The notes beneath the pieces were generated by a model that saw only the letters and a list, made by a program, of their open reading frames with translations, was not told where the DNA came from and made no database searches. From Immundisolibacter cernigliae (GTDB lineage: Bacteria; Pseudomonadota; Gammaproteobacteria; Immundisolibacterales; Immundisolibacteraceae), in contig NZ_CP014671.1 of NCBI RefSeq assembly GCF_001697225.1, positions 1,178,001 to 1,242,000 of the forward strand: DNA of 64,000 bases, given 5' to 3'. A program made the translations under genes and the position numbers. This document shows positions 19,675 through 28,080 of the stretch, one piece after another (position 1 is the stretch's first letter; the number at the start of each line of letters is the position of its first letter).

Positions 19675-20340
19675 TTACATCACCTGCTTGACGGCGCCAA
19701 GGTCGGTCAGGCCGTAGCCGTCCACGACCAGTTGCACGCCCTGCCCGTCGCTGCCCAGCAGCACGCTGTCGACACGTCCGGCGGCCAGCGTGGGCACCGA
19801 CTCGCCGGTACCCGGATCGGCAAACACCCGGTACTGCCCCGGCGCGGCATTGGTGCCGTCGGGCAGGCTGCCGTCCCAGGCAAAGCGCACGATGCCGGCC
19901 GGCTGCGGACCGAGCGTGACCTGGCGCACCAGACGGCCGGCCGGGTCGTAAATGCTCAGCTTCAGGTCGGCCGCGTTGGCCGGCAGGTTGACCGCGCCGG
20001 TCAGCGGACCGCCCAACGGCAGCAGCATCGCTTCGCCATCCAGCAGCACTTCGCGGCCGACCAGCTGCGCAGCCTGCGAGGCACGGCTGGAGGTCAGGCT
20101 TTGCGACAGTCCGGCCAGCTGGTCCTTCAGGTCGCTGATGCCGGTCATCATGCTCAGCTGCGCCATCTGGGCGACCATTTCGTTGGCCTCCATCGGCTTG
20201 CTCGGGTCCTGGAATTTCAGCTGCGTGGACAACAGCGTCATGAAGTCTTCCTGGTTCAGCACCGTGCGCCGTTCCTTGGGCGGGGCCAGCGTGTCGCTGC
20301 TGCGAAGACCGGCGGCGGTCAGCGAGTCGGCGGCGTTCAT
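19675..20340 (-). CDS. flgD: Flagellar hook-capping protein
   Basis: The 221-residue sequence has the conserved FlgD N-terminus LNQEDFMTLLSTQLKFQDPS followed by NEMVAQMAQLSMMTGI. The C-terminal part is a FLG-hook/FnIII-like beta domain ending in VDGYGLTDLGAVKQV. FlgD caps the growing hook and guides FlgE assembly. The start overlaps the flgC stop by 4 bp. Confidence 0.95.
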   Translation of the reverse strand: MNAADSLTAAGLRSSDTLAPPKERRTVLNQEDFMTLLSTQLKFQDPSKPMEANEMVAQMAQLSMMTGISDLKDQLAGLSQSLTSSRASQAAQLVGREVLLDGEAMLLPLGGPLTGAVNLPANAADLKLSIYDPAGRLVRQVTLGPQPAGIVRFAWDGSLPDGTNAAPGQYRVFADPGTGESVPTLAAGRVDSVLLGSDGQGVQLVVDGYGLTDLGAVKQVM

Positions 20341-20756
20341 GCGCCTTCTCCCAGGCGCAAGGTGCGCTGGATCAGTTCCTGCACGGTGCCGAGCGCCTGC
20401 GCCGCGCCTTCGTAGGAGCGCGAGGCCGAGATCATGTCCGCCATCTGCTCCACCGGCCGCACGTTGCTGTAGTAGACGTAGCCCTGCGCATCGGCCAGCG
20501 GGTGGCCGGGCTGGTATTCCACGCGCGGCGGCTCGTCGCTGACGGCGACGCCCCGGACCTGCACGCCGACGGTCGAGCCGTCGCGCTGCGCCTGATCCAG
20601 CACCGCCGCGAACACCGGCACGCGCGCCCGGTAGGCCGCATCCGTGCTGCCGGCGGCCTGGTCGGCATTGGCCAGGTTGCTCGCCACCGTGTTCAGGCGC
20701 ACGGTCTGGGCGGCGAGCGCCGAGCCCAGCGTGCCGAACATCCGAAAGTCACTCAT
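20337..20756 (-). CDS. flgC: Flagellar proximal rod protein
   Basis: The 139-residue protein contains LNTVASNLANADQAAGSTDA, the rod motif with a short insert, and YRARVPVFAAVL, typical for FlgC. The C-terminal helix AQALGTVQELIQRTLRLGEG fits. It sits 6 bp after flgB and overlaps flgD. FlgC joins FlgB and FlgF in the proximal rod. Confidence 0.94.
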   Translation of the reverse strand: MSDFRMFGTLGSALAAQTVRLNTVASNLANADQAAGSTDAAYRARVPVFAAVLDQAQRDGSTVGVQVRGVAVSDEPPRVEYQPGHPLADAQGYVYYSNVRPVEQMADMISASRSYEGAAQALGTVQELIQRTLRLGEGA

Positions 20757-20762
20757 GGCTCA

Positions 20763-21155
20763 TCACTCCCCGCGCAGGGCGGTCATCAGGCCGCGGATGC
20801 GGCCGTTCAGAAACGTCAGGCTGGCCAGGTACCGATTCGAGTTCTCGCCAAACGCCGCCTGCTCGGTCGCCACGTCCACCGTGTTGCCGTCCAGGGACGG
20901 CTGCAGCGGCGTGCGGTACAGCGCCTTGGTCGAGGCGCCCGCATCCAGGCTGGCCAGGTGATTGGCCTGTGTCGTCACCAGCGGCCCGGCGCCACCCTGC
21001 GCGCTGGCCAGCGCCTGCTTGAAATCGATGTCCCGCGCCTTGAAGCCGGGCGTGTCGGCATTGGCCAGATTGGCCGCCAGCAACTGCGCGCGCTCGGCGC
21101 GCAGTTGCAGCGCCGTGGCGTGAGTGCCGAATGCCTGGTCGATGAGGTTTGCCAT
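20763..21155 (-). CDS. flgB: Flagellar proximal rod protein
   Basis: From the ATG of MANLIDQAFGTHATALQLRA the product is 130 residues. Rod signatures are AANLANADTPGFKARDIDFK and the C-terminal FGENSNRYLASLTFLNGRI. An in-frame ATG at 21197 would add 14 residues that look non-homologous; the GGGAG seven bases before 21155 supports the shorter form. It is the first gene of the flgBCDEFGHIJKL transcript and has a sigma-54-like promoter upstream. Confidence 0.93.
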   Translation of the reverse strand: MANLIDQAFGTHATALQLRAERAQLLAANLANADTPGFKARDIDFKQALASAQGGAGPLVTTQANHLASLDAGASTKALYRTPLQPSLDGNTVDVATEQAAFGENSNRYLASLTFLNGRIRGLMTALRGE

Positions 21156-21193
21156 GCCGAACTCCCGGCGGTCTGCGTCTGGGACCGGCAAAA

Positions 21194-21208
21194 GCACGCA
21201 TCGGGCCA
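21194..21208 (-). promoter_or_regulatory. Candidate sigma-54 promoter for the flgB operon
   Basis: On the minus strand this reads TGGCCCGATGCGTGC, against the RpoN consensus TGGCACG-N4-TTGC. The -24 GG and -12 GC are spaced correctly (two mismatches outside them). The predicted transcript would start near 21182, about 27 bases before the flgB ATG. Class II flagellar operons in many gammaproteobacteria use sigma-54. This is a motif match only. Confidence 0.5.
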
Positions 21209-21399
21209 GAGTGCCTGAAAGCCTTTTGTTATCAGGATTTCCGAACTTTCACAGGACCCCCGGAAGCGGCTGCAAAAGCCTGTCGGCAAGGGCTTGCCGG
21301 CCCGGCGGCGACGGATTGCCGACGCCGACCGGGCTGCGGCAGACGGCCATCGCGAGGGCGTGTGTCGTGAATGCCGGCATTGATGGCATGGCAGGGGCA

Positions 21400-21414
21400 T
21401 GGCATGGCGCGTGC
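21400..21414 (+). promoter_or_regulatory. Candidate sigma-54 promoter for flgA
   Basis: This reads TGGCATGGCGCGTGC, again matching TGGCACG-N4-TTGC with both invariant GG and GC in place. It is followed by TTTGCCC, very like the TTTTGCC after the flgB site on the other strand. Initiation would fall near 21426, 60 bases before the flgA ATG. The 330-bp flgB-flgA intergenic region otherwise shows no gene. Confidence 0.5.
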
Positions 21415-21485
21415 TTTGCCCTTGCAAGACCCGACGCGGCCGCGCCCGCATCTGGCAGCCGCCCGTCATTCACGGAGACACAGCC

Positions 21486-22196
21486 ATGCAGCGCCCAAAC
21501 CGACCTGCAGCCACGCGCCCATTGGCGCTCGTCCTGCTGCTTTGCAGCGCCAGCGCGTCGGCTGTGCAGGCGCCGAGCACCCTGGTGGACGCCGCCCGCC
21601 GCGCGGCACTGGCGGCGGCCCGCGAGGCCGGCGTCAATAATCCGACGGCAACGGTCGCCAATCCCGATCCGCGCCTGCGCCTGGCCAACTGTCCGGCCCC
21701 CCTGGCGGCCAAGCTGACCGGCCAGACGCGGCTGCCGGGCCGGGCCGTAGTGCGGGTGGCCTGCCCGGGCGCGCCCGGATGGGCAGTGCACCTGCCGGTC
21801 AGCGTGCAGGCCAAGGCCGACGTACTGGTGGCGGCAAGGCCGCTGCCGCGCGGCCACCGCATTCAGGCGAGCGACCTGCGCCGGCAGACGCTGGAACTGG
21901 GCGCGCTCAACGGCCAGTACCTGCTCGACGAGTCCGCTGCGCTGGGCCAGGCCTTGCGCCGCGGTATCGCCAGCGGCGAGCGACTGGCGCCAGCGCTGCT
22001 GCAGGCGCCGGTGCTGGTGCGCCGGGGCGATCCTGTGATGATGCAGCTGCAAAGCGACAATTTCGTCATCCACGCCAACGGCCGGGCGATGGCCAGTGGC
22101 GGTGCCGGCGAGCGGATCGCGGTCGAGAACCTGAGCTCGAAACGCGTCGTTCACGGCACCGTGACCGGCGACGGGCGGGTCACGGTGGAATTTTGA
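21486..22196 (+). CDS. flgA: Flagella basal body P-ring formation chaperone
   Basis: The 236-residue precursor begins with a Sec signal (LALVLLLCSASASAVQA). Its mature part has the FlgA/SAF-type domain: RLRLANCPAPL with a conserved cysteine, RVACPGAPGWAVHLPVSV, AARPLPRGHRIQASDL and the end ENLSSKRVVHGTVTGDGRV. FlgA is a periplasmic chaperone for P-ring assembly by FlgI. GGAGA precedes the ATG. It is divergent from flgB and upstream of flgM, the usual arrangement. Confidence 0.93.
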   Translation: MQRPNRPAATRPLALVLLLCSASASAVQAPSTLVDAARRAALAAAREAGVNNPTATVANPDPRLRLANCPAPLAAKLTGQTRLPGRAVVRVACPGAPGWAVHLPVSVQAKADVLVAARPLPRGHRIQASDLRRQTLELGALNGQYLLDESAALGQALRRGIASGERLAPALLQAPVLVRRGDPVMMQLQSDNFVIHANGRAMASGGAGERIAVENLSSKRVVHGTVTGDGRVTVEF

Positions 22197-22205
22197 CGGC
22201 GTTGC

Positions 22206-22232
22206 TAAAGTTCCTGCCGGCCCCGACGATAA
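22206..22232 (+). promoter_or_regulatory. Sigma-28 (FliA) promoter for flgM
   Basis: The sequence reads TAAAGTTC, an 11-base spacer, then GACGATAA. The FliA consensus is TAAAGTTT-N11-GCCGATAA, so spacing is exact and 14 of 16 consensus positions match. The start point would be near 22239, 37 bases before the flgM ATG. This gives flgM and flgN late-class expression in addition to read-through from flgA. Confidence 0.8.
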
Positions 22233-22275
22233 GCGGACATCCAACGCGTCCGCAGCGTTTCAGCCGGAGTCAAAA

Positions 22276-22578
22276 ATGATGGAAATCGGGCCCACCTCAG
22301 CCACCGCAGACATTCACAAGGCCGATGCCGCGCCCGCCCGCCCGCTGCCCGCCGGCAGCGCGCCCGCGGCACCGCAGCCGGCCGCCGACGACAGCGTCGA
22401 CCTGACCGACGGCGCCCGCCAGCTGCAGGACCTGCAGGCAGCGGTCGCCGCCACGCCGGTCGTCGACAGCGTTCGCGTGGCGGCGCTGCGCGACGCGATC
22501 GCCAACGGCAGCTACCGGGTCGACGCGCAGGCCATCGCCGATGGCCTGCTCGCGCAGGATCGCGCGGCCCTTGGATAA
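22276..22578 (+). CDS. flgM: Anti-sigma-28 factor
   Basis: The 100-residue protein is Ala/Pro-rich at the N-terminus and has the FlgM C-terminal sigma-binding part: DSVDLTDGARQLQDLQAAVA, then VRVAALRDAIANGSYRVDAQ and IADGLLAQDRAALG. FlgM holds FliA inactive until the hook is complete and is then exported. CGGAG lies six bases before the ATG. The first two codons are both ATG, so the true first Met may be either. Confidence 0.92.
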   Translation: MMEIGPTSATADIHKADAAPARPLPAGSAPAAPQPAADDSVDLTDGARQLQDLQAAVAATPVVDSVRVAALRDAIANGSYRVDAQAIADGLLAQDRAALG

Positions 22579-22960
22579 GCCAGTGCCGACACCCGCGGCC
22601 CCGACCGGCCACGACCTGCTGGGCACCCTGGTCGGACTGCTGGAACAGGAATACGCCGCCCTGCGCCAGGCAGACGCGGCGGCAGTGGTCAGCATCGCCG
22701 AACGCAAACGCGCGCTGACCGGCACCCTCGCCAGCCTTGGCCTGCCGGCCGGGGACGCCAGCCTGCCGGCCCCGACGGCCGAACTGGCACGGCGTTGCCA
22801 CGACCTGAACCGGCGCAACGGCGAACTGCTGCACCTGCAGCAGAGCATGCTCACGCGCGCCATGCGCGTGCTGTCGGGCAACGATGCCGGCCCCACGGTA
22901 TACGGCGCCCGCGGCCAGACCCAGACCCATCCGGGCGGCCGGCACATCGCCAGCGTCTGA
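22571..22960 (+). CDS. flgN: Flagellar synthesis chaperone FlgN
   Basis: The protein is helical and of FlgN type: LLGTLVGLLEQEYAALRQAD, SIAERKRALTGTLASLGL, then ELARRCHDLNRRNGELLHLQ. FlgN escorts FlgK and FlgL to the export gate. The start is not settled. A TTG at 22571 overlaps the flgM stop, an ATG at 22541 lies inside flgM and a GTG lies at 22583. The position right after flgM supports the identity. Confidence 0.82.
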   Translation: MDKPVPTPAAPTGHDLLGTLVGLLEQEYAALRQADAAAVVSIAERKRALTGTLASLGLPAGDASLPAPTAELARRCHDLNRRNGELLHLQQSMLTRAMRVLSGNDAGPTVYGARGQTQTHPGGRHIASV

Positions 22961-22972
22961 AACCGCAGCCGC

Positions 22973-22992
22973 ACGCCCCGCGGGGCGTTTCG
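22973..22992 (+). terminator. Possible terminator after flgMN
   Basis: The sequence ACGCCCCGCGGGGCGTTT forms a perfect GC-rich hairpin followed by only three T residues. It lies 12 bases after the flgN stop. The T tract is short, so termination may be weak. Confidence 0.45.
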
Positions 22993-23023
22993 AGCACGCG
23001 ACCGGCTCCGGACGCCGCGTTCA

Positions 23024-23239
23024 GGAAGCGCTGAATTAATCCATCCTGGATTTCCCAGCGCCCGCCATCGGAAAACCTTGTGGGAGCGCAGCTTCGCTGC
23101 GCGATCATCGCCCGGCGAAGCCGGGCTCCTACAGTTTTCCGATGGCTCACAAAAGGCTCACAAAACCAGCAGCTTGCGGCCGCTGAATTTTGGCAGCGCT
23201 TCCCTGCGCTGCGGGAAGCGTTTACGTCTTGACGCTTCC
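23024..23239. repeat. Composite intergenic repeat, full copy (copy B)
   Basis: This fills most of the 280-bp gap between flgN and cysQ. It begins GGAAGCGCTGAATTAATCCAT, a palindromic module, then has a twin-stem REP at 23081-23132 (GCGCAGCTTCGCTGCGC and GCCCGGCGAAGCCGGGC). The REP is bracketed by inverted CCATCGGAAAAC / GTTTTCCGATGG. It ends with the CCGCTGAATTTTGGCAGCGC module and GACGCTTCC. The two outer ends are inverted copies of one another. Confidence 0.8.
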
Positions 23240-23240
23240 T

Positions 23241-24050
23241 TTACCCGTTCTCGAGCGCCGCCTGCCAGGGCCGCTCGCCAGCGCCAAACGCCAGAAACGG
23301 CACGTTCAGCAGCGACTCCTTGTTGTAGCGCAGCGGCTGCAGCCGAAAATCCGTCAACTGCCCGCCGGCCTGCTCCAGCACGCACTGCGCGGCCGCCGTG
23401 TCCCACTCGCTGGTCGGCCCGTGGCGGGGATAGAAATCCGCCTCCCCGGCCGCCACCAGGCAAATCTTGAGCGAACTGCCGATGGACACGATCCGGTGCC
23501 CGGGCAGCGCATCCAGAAGCTGCGCCAGTTCCGGGCTGGCGTGCGAGCGACTGGCCACCACCCGCAGCGGTCCGCCACGGTAGGTACTCACCTGCAATGC
23601 GCGCCGCTCGCCAGTGGCCGACACGTGACAGGCCCCTGCCCCCTCGGCCGCCGCGTACACCTCGCCGCGCACCGGCACCTGCACCACACCCAGCACCGGC
23701 CGGCCGGCGTCGATCAACGCAATGTTGACCGTGAACTCGCCGTTGCGCTTCACGAACTCGCGCGTGCCGTCCAGCGGATCGACCAGCCAGTAGCACTGCC
23801 AGGCCCGGCGCTGCGTGTACGGAACGGCAACCGACTCCTCGGACAACACCGGCCACTGCGGCGTGAGCGCCTCCAGCGCCGCCACGATCACGCCGTGCGC
23901 GGCCCGGTCCGCGGCCGTCAACGGCGAGCGGTCATCCTTGTGCTCGACCGTGAACTCGCCGTCGTACACCTCCAGGATGGCGCCAGCGGCGCGATGGGCG
24001 ATGTCGATCACCACCGGCAGCAGGCCGGCAAGGTCGGTGCTGGAAACCAT
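23241..24050 (-). CDS. cysQ: 3'(2'),5'-bisphosphate nucleotidase CysQ
   Basis: The 269-residue protein belongs to the inositol-monophosphatase superfamily. Metal and catalytic motifs are SEES, WLVDPLDGTREFVKRNGEFT and the C-terminal WDTAAAQCVLEQAGG. CysQ removes the 3'-phosphate from PAP formed in sulfate assimilation and is usually a peripheral cytoplasmic protein. I chose the ATG at 24050, which has GAGGAG six bases upstream; the frame is open further but looks non-coding there. It is divergent from the GFA-domain gene. Confidence 0.9.
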   Translation of the reverse strand: MVSSTDLAGLLPVVIDIAHRAAGAILEVYDGEFTVEHKDDRSPLTAADRAAHGVIVAALEALTPQWPVLSEESVAVPYTQRRAWQCYWLVDPLDGTREFVKRNGEFTVNIALIDAGRPVLGVVQVPVRGEVYAAAEGAGACHVSATGERRALQVSTYRGGPLRVVASRSHASPELAQLLDALPGHRIVSIGSSLKICLVAAGEADFYPRHGPTSEWDTAAAQCVLEQAGGQLTDFRLQPLRYNKESLLNVPFLAFGAGERPWQAALENG

Positions 24051-24266
24051 GAAAACTCCTCGTGGGGTTGCAGCGCGAATTGTCCGCCAGAAGGCCGGCA
24101 GCGAGAATTCCGGGCGCAAGGTCGCGTCAGCCACTGTATTCACAGGTTCGGTCACGGTCCCGCCCACACCGGCCGTGCTTTCGAGCGGCGAGGTGCAGGC
24201 CACGCACACCGCCTCCCGGCCAGGCCGCTACCATGTGCCGACTCATTGGCCGCCGAGGGTTTTGCC

Positions 24267-24755
24267 ATGCTGCTCGAAGCTTCCTGCCACTGCGGCGCGG
24301 TGCGCTTTTCGGTCGAAAGCCACGCGCCCTATCCGTACATGCACTGCTACTGCTCGATCTGTCGCAAGACGCAGGGCGGCGGCGGTTTCGCCATCAACCT
24401 GCACGCCGAGGCGGACAGCCTGAAGGTCGAGGGCCGCGAGCACGTCGGCGTGTACCGCGCCTTCATGGACCACCCGGTGCGCAGCGAGCGCAGTCCCGGC
24501 GAGCGGCATTTCTGCCGCGAGTGCGCCAGCGCGCTGTGGGTGTGGGATCCGCGCTGGCCGGAGCTGCTGCACCCGTTCGCCTCGTGCATCGACACGCCGC
24601 TGCCGGCGCCGCCGGAGCGTTGCCACATCATGCTGGACAGCAAGCCGGCCTGGGTGCCGGTGCCGGCCGAAACCGCGGCCGACCGGCACTTTCCGGACTA
24701 TCCGGACGAGGCACTGATCGACTGGCACCGTCGCCACGGTCTGATCACCGACTGA
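24267..24755 (+). CDS. GFA/CENP-V-domain zinc protein
   Basis: The 162-residue protein carries the cysteine pattern of the glutathione-dependent formaldehyde-activating (GFA) family: CHCGAVRFS at the N-terminus, HCYCSICRKTQGGGGFAINL, and HFCRECASALWVW. These cysteines bind zinc. The family is broad and only a few members act on S-hydroxymethylglutathione, so the substrate is unknown. It lies 5 bp before an enoyl-CoA hydratase gene, probably in one transcript. Confidence 0.85.
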   Translation: MLLEASCHCGAVRFSVESHAPYPYMHCYCSICRKTQGGGGFAINLHAEADSLKVEGREHVGVYRAFMDHPVRSERSPGERHFCRECASALWVWDPRWPELLHPFASCIDTPLPAPPERCHIMLDSKPAWVPVPAETAADRHFPDYPDEALIDWHRRHGLITD

Positions 24756-24760
24756 CCCCG

Positions 24761-25537
24761 ATGAGTTACGAGAACCTGCTGTACGAAACGCGCGGCCCGC
24801 TGGCGCTGATCACCATCAACCGCCCGGCCAAGCTGAACGCCATTTCGCTGGGCACGGTGGACGAGCTGCACGTGGCCATCGCCGCCGCGGCGGATGATCC
24901 GGCGGTGCGGGTCATCGCCATCACCGGCGCCGGGGACAAGGCCTTTGCCGCCGGCTCGGACCTGGCCGAGGTGGTGCATCGCGATCTGAACAAGGCGCTG
25001 GAACCGATCATGCAGGGCGTGGCCGAGCGCCTGGAGCGGTGTCCGAAGCCGACCATCGCCGCCATCAACGGCATCTGTTTCGGCGGCGGGCTGGAGGTAG
25101 CGCTGGGCTGCGATCTGCGCGTGGCCGGCCGCAATGCCCGCTTTGCCACGCCGGAGGGCAAGCTCGGCATCATTCCCGGCGGCGGCGCCACGCAGCGCCT
25201 GCCGCGCCTGGTCGGCCGCGCCTGGGCGCTCGACATGCTGCTGATGGGCGAGCCGATCGACGCCGAACGGGCACTGCACATCGGCCTGGTCACGCGCCTG
25301 GTGGACGACGCCGATCTGCTGCCGACCGTGCAGCGCATGGCCGAGCACCTGGCCAGCTTCGCGCCGCTGGTGCCGCGCTACATGAAGGCGATGGTGCATG
25401 CCGGCATGGAAGGCAGCCTGGCGGCGGGTCTGGCCATGGAGAAGTTCGCGCAGGCCGGCCTGTGCGAGACGGCGGACAAGAAGGAAGGCCTGGCGGCGTT
25501 CATGCAAAAGCGCCCGCCAAAGTGGACCGGGCGCTGA
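24761..25537 (+). CDS. Enoyl-CoA hydratase/isomerase family protein
   Basis: This 258-residue crotonase-fold protein has the oxyanion-hole segments AFAAGSDLAEV and FGGGLEVALGCD and the second site FATPEGKLGIIPGGGATQRLP. Both acidic residues that align with the rat mitochondrial hydratase glutamates are present (E112 and E132), so water addition to a trans-2-enoyl-CoA is plausible. The C-terminus (GLCETADKKEGLAAFMQKR) is typical. The start directly follows the GFA-domain gene. Confidence 0.87.
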   Translation: MSYENLLYETRGPLALITINRPAKLNAISLGTVDELHVAIAAAADDPAVRVIAITGAGDKAFAAGSDLAEVVHRDLNKALEPIMQGVAERLERCPKPTIAAINGICFGGGLEVALGCDLRVAGRNARFATPEGKLGIIPGGGATQRLPRLVGRAWALDMLLMGEPIDAERALHIGLVTRLVDDADLLPTVQRMAEHLASFAPLVPRYMKAMVHAGMEGSLAAGLAMEKFAQAGLCETADKKEGLAAFMQKRPPKWTGR

Positions 25538-25557
25538 GAGGGTCGACTTAAACCACT

Positions 25558-26559
25558 TCAGGCCTCGGCCTTGGCAATACCTCCGCCGGCGCGGTCGGTG
25601 CTGCGCAGCATCTGCACCTCGGGCGGGCGTTTGGGCCAGCCCGGCATCATCAGCCACATGCGCAGCAGGTGGCGCTTGCGGTCGCCCTGCGGCCAGTCCC
25701 GATAATCCGCCCGCGCGTGCAGCAGCACGCGGTTGTTGACGAACTGCACCGTGGCCGGGTCGATTACCATGTCGATCTTCATTTCCGGGCGCCCGGCCAC
25801 CGCCTGCAGGCAGGCGATGGCCTCCTGTTCGATGGCGGGCAGCGCCTCACGCGGCTCGCCGTTTGGCCCGCGGATGGCCGCTGGCAGAAAAAAGCAGTCC
25901 GGCTCGCCGGTCAGGAAACTGAACACCGGAATGCGGTGCCCGGTCACCGCCGGCTGATCGCTCTTGATGACCGTCTCGCTGCCGTAGTGAAAGCCGCGGT
26001 ACAGCGGCTCGATCAGGTCCGGCCGTTCGGCCAGGATGGCGTTGTGCACGGCAAACGAGCTCATCAGCGGCGTGGCACCGCCCTGCATGGCCGGCGTGAG
26101 ACACATCAGGCCGGTCACGTCCACGGGGTCCATGTGCACCTCGATCGGCCCGCCGATGCCGTAGTAGCGGCCGACCTCGCCGCGATCCTGCACGTGGCCC
26201 AGGCGATCGCCGCGCTGGCTTTGCGACACCACAACTCCCAAGTGCGAGCCCAGGCCCCACAGGATGATGCCCAGTTCATCGTCGCTGTAGCGCGCCCGGT
26301 CGATGCCCTGCAGGCGCACGAAGCCACGACCGCGGTGCAGGATGTCGGCCATGTGGCGCAGGTCGCCGGCCAGCGCCGGCAGGTCGAATACCTCAGGCGT
26401 GACTTCGTCCAGGCTCAGGCCACCGTCGCGCACGCGGCGCACCGCGCGGTCGATGTCGGCCAGTGCCTCGCCGGACAGGGTATAAACCCAGTCGGCCGGG
26501 TCGCGGTAGTCGGTGCCGCGCCACACGCAGGCGCCGGTGACGGGTCGGTGCAGGCTCAT
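25558..26559 (-). CDS. TauD/TfdA-family Fe(II)/2-oxoglutarate dioxygenase
   Basis: The 333-residue protein shows the TauD facial triad: IEVHMDPVDVTG (HxD) and a distal histidine in NNRVLLHARADYRDW, followed by the 2-oxoglutarate-binding arginine in RHLLRMWLMMPGW. An N-terminal segment RGRGFVRLQGI is usual for this family. Such enzymes hydroxylate unactivated carbons with loss of CO2 from 2-oxoglutarate. The ATG has GGGGGAGA upstream. It is divergent from a cupin-dehydrogenase-aldolase run and convergent with the enoyl-CoA hydratase. The substrate is unknown. Confidence 0.85.
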   Translation of the reverse strand: MSLHRPVTGACVWRGTDYRDPADWVYTLSGEALADIDRAVRRVRDGGLSLDEVTPEVFDLPALAGDLRHMADILHRGRGFVRLQGIDRARYSDDELGIILWGLGSHLGVVVSQSQRGDRLGHVQDRGEVGRYYGIGGPIEVHMDPVDVTGLMCLTPAMQGGATPLMSSFAVHNAILAERPDLIEPLYRGFHYGSETVIKSDQPAVTGHRIPVFSFLTGEPDCFFLPAAIRGPNGEPREALPAIEQEAIACLQAVAGRPEMKIDMVIDPATVQFVNNRVLLHARADYRDWPQGDRKRHLLRMWLMMPGWPKRPPEVQMLRSTDRAGGGIAKAEA

Positions 26560-26663
26560 GGTGTCTCCCCCTTGTTCGGTGCCGCCCTGGCCGTGATGAT
26601 ATGCCGCTGAACGACCGACCGGCCAGCAGGCCGCCCCGCCCATTGCCCCTGAGGAGAAACGCC

Positions 26664-27086
26664 ATGAAACCCATGCCCGGCATGCTGACGCCCGAGACCC
26701 TGCCCTCCGGCACGCTCGACCCGCTCCAGTTCGCCAAGTATTCCGAGGAGAAGGCCAACGTCGTGCCGGTGTACGCCGACAGCGAGGATCTTGGCATCGT
26801 GTCCTGGAATCTGCTGCCCGGCCAGGCCAACGAGTCGCACTCCCACCCCTACGCCGCGCACTGTTTCGTGATCGTCGAAGGCGAAGGCCATTACCTGAAG
26901 GGCCAGCCCGGCACGGCCGAATACGCCGAGTACCCGATCAAGGCCGGGCAGACGGTGGTGATTCCGCGCAACCAGGTGCACGGCATCCGCAACACCGGCA
27001 AGACGCCGCTTTCCTACTTCGGCATCACCACCACGGCCGGCGGCGAGTACGCGCGGGTTGTCGACGGCGTCGTGCACAAATACTGA
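26664..27086 (+). CDS. Cupin-domain protein
   Basis: The 140-residue protein is a single cupin barrel. The metal-binding first motif is visible in ESHSHPYAAHCFVIVEGEGH and the second in VVIPRNQVHGIRNTG. GAGGAGAAACGCC precedes the ATG. It starts a short transcript with a 3-hydroxyisobutyrate dehydrogenase-like gene 10 bp downstream. It may be a small-molecule dioxygenase, isomerase or binding protein. Confidence 0.85.
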   Translation: MKPMPGMLTPETLPSGTLDPLQFAKYSEEKANVVPVYADSEDLGIVSWNLLPGQANESHSHPYAAHCFVIVEGEGHYLKGQPGTAEYAEYPIKAGQTVVIPRNQVHGIRNTGKTPLSYFGITTTAGGEYARVVDGVVHKY

Positions 27087-27096
27087 GGCGGCGCAC

Positions 27097-28008
27097 ATGA
27101 GCCAACACATCGGCGTGATCGGCCTGGGCAGCCTGGGCGCCAACATGGCGCGCCTGCTGGCCGAGGACGGCTATGCCGTGCATGCCTACGACCTGGACGG
27201 CGCACGCACCGCGAACGCGGCCGAACACGCCGGCGTGACGGGCCACAACTCGGCCCGCGCGGTGGCCGAGGCCAGCACGCTGGTGCTGCTGTCCCTGCCG
27301 CAGTCGGAAGCCGTTGCCGCGGCCTGCCTGGGACCGGGCGGCCTCATCGAAGGCGCCAGCCGTGGCCTGCTGGTGGTGGACACCACCTCCGGCTATCCGG
27401 AGCGCACGAAGGAAATTGCCGCGGAACTGGCCGCAGCCGGCGTGCGCTACGTCGATGCAGCCATCACCGGCGAGGAAGGCGGCGCCAAGGCGCTGCCCAA
27501 GCGCGCACTGACCTTCTGCGTCGGTGGCGGCGAGGCGGACGTCGCCCAGGCACGGCCGATCCTGGAACGCATGGCGCGTTACGTCTATCACGTCGGCCCG
27601 CTGGGCGCCGGCCAGATCGTGAAGATGGTCAACAACATGGTCGGCTCGGCCGCCGGCGTGGCCGCCATCGAGGGTCTGCTGATCGCCGCCAAGCACGGCA
27701 TCGACGTGAAAATGGCCGCCCAGGTGCTGGACAAGGGCACCGGCATGAATTTCTTCTGCCGGCATCCGGATTTCGCCCTCACGCCCGGCGTCGAGGGCGG
27801 TTTCCAGCTTGGCCTGATGACCAAGGACCTGCGCCATATGTCCGAGTTCGCGCGCCGCTCGGACGTGCCGGCGCTGGTCACCGACCACATCTTTCACCTG
27901 TTCGAGCTGTTCGTGCGCGAGCAGGGCTATGGCGCCGACATCCTGCGCCAGGTCGACGTGATGCAGAAATGGGCCGGCGTGCGGCTGGACGGCACGCCGG
28001 TGGAGTAG
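27097..28008 (+). CDS. 3-hydroxyisobutyrate dehydrogenase-like NAD(P)-dependent oxidoreductase
   Basis: The 303-residue protein is a beta-hydroxyacid dehydrogenase. It has the N-terminal dinucleotide motif GVIGLGSLGANMARLL, the substrate region VDAAITGEEGGAKA and the catalytic-lysine helix GPLGAGQIVKMVNNMVGSAA. The family oxidises 3-hydroxy acids or reduces semialdehydes such as tartronate semialdehyde. The ATG at 27097 has TGAGGCGG upstream. With the preceding cupin and the following hydratase-aldolase it suggests catabolism of an oxo-acid side chain. Confidence 0.87.
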   Translation: MSQHIGVIGLGSLGANMARLLAEDGYAVHAYDLDGARTANAAEHAGVTGHNSARAVAEASTLVLLSLPQSEAVAAACLGPGGLIEGASRGLLVVDTTSGYPERTKEIAAELAAAGVRYVDAAITGEEGGAKALPKRALTFCVGGGEADVAQARPILERMARYVYHVGPLGAGQIVKMVNNMVGSAAGVAAIEGLLIAAKHGIDVKMAAQVLDKGTGMNFFCRHPDFALTPGVEGGFQLGLMTKDLRHMSEFARRSDVPALVTDHIFHLFELFVREQGYGADILRQVDVMQKWAGVRLDGTPVE

Positions 28009-28080
28009 GGGAGCGGCTTTGCCGCGCGACAGGATCGCCGGCGCAGCCTGGTTCCCACGTCCTCGCAGTCCCAAACACAG

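Noticed and set aside
17896..20415. An 839-codon plus-strand frame across flgF, flgE and flgD
   Set aside because: It is antisense to three clear flagellar genes and has no ribosome-binding site or recognisable domain.
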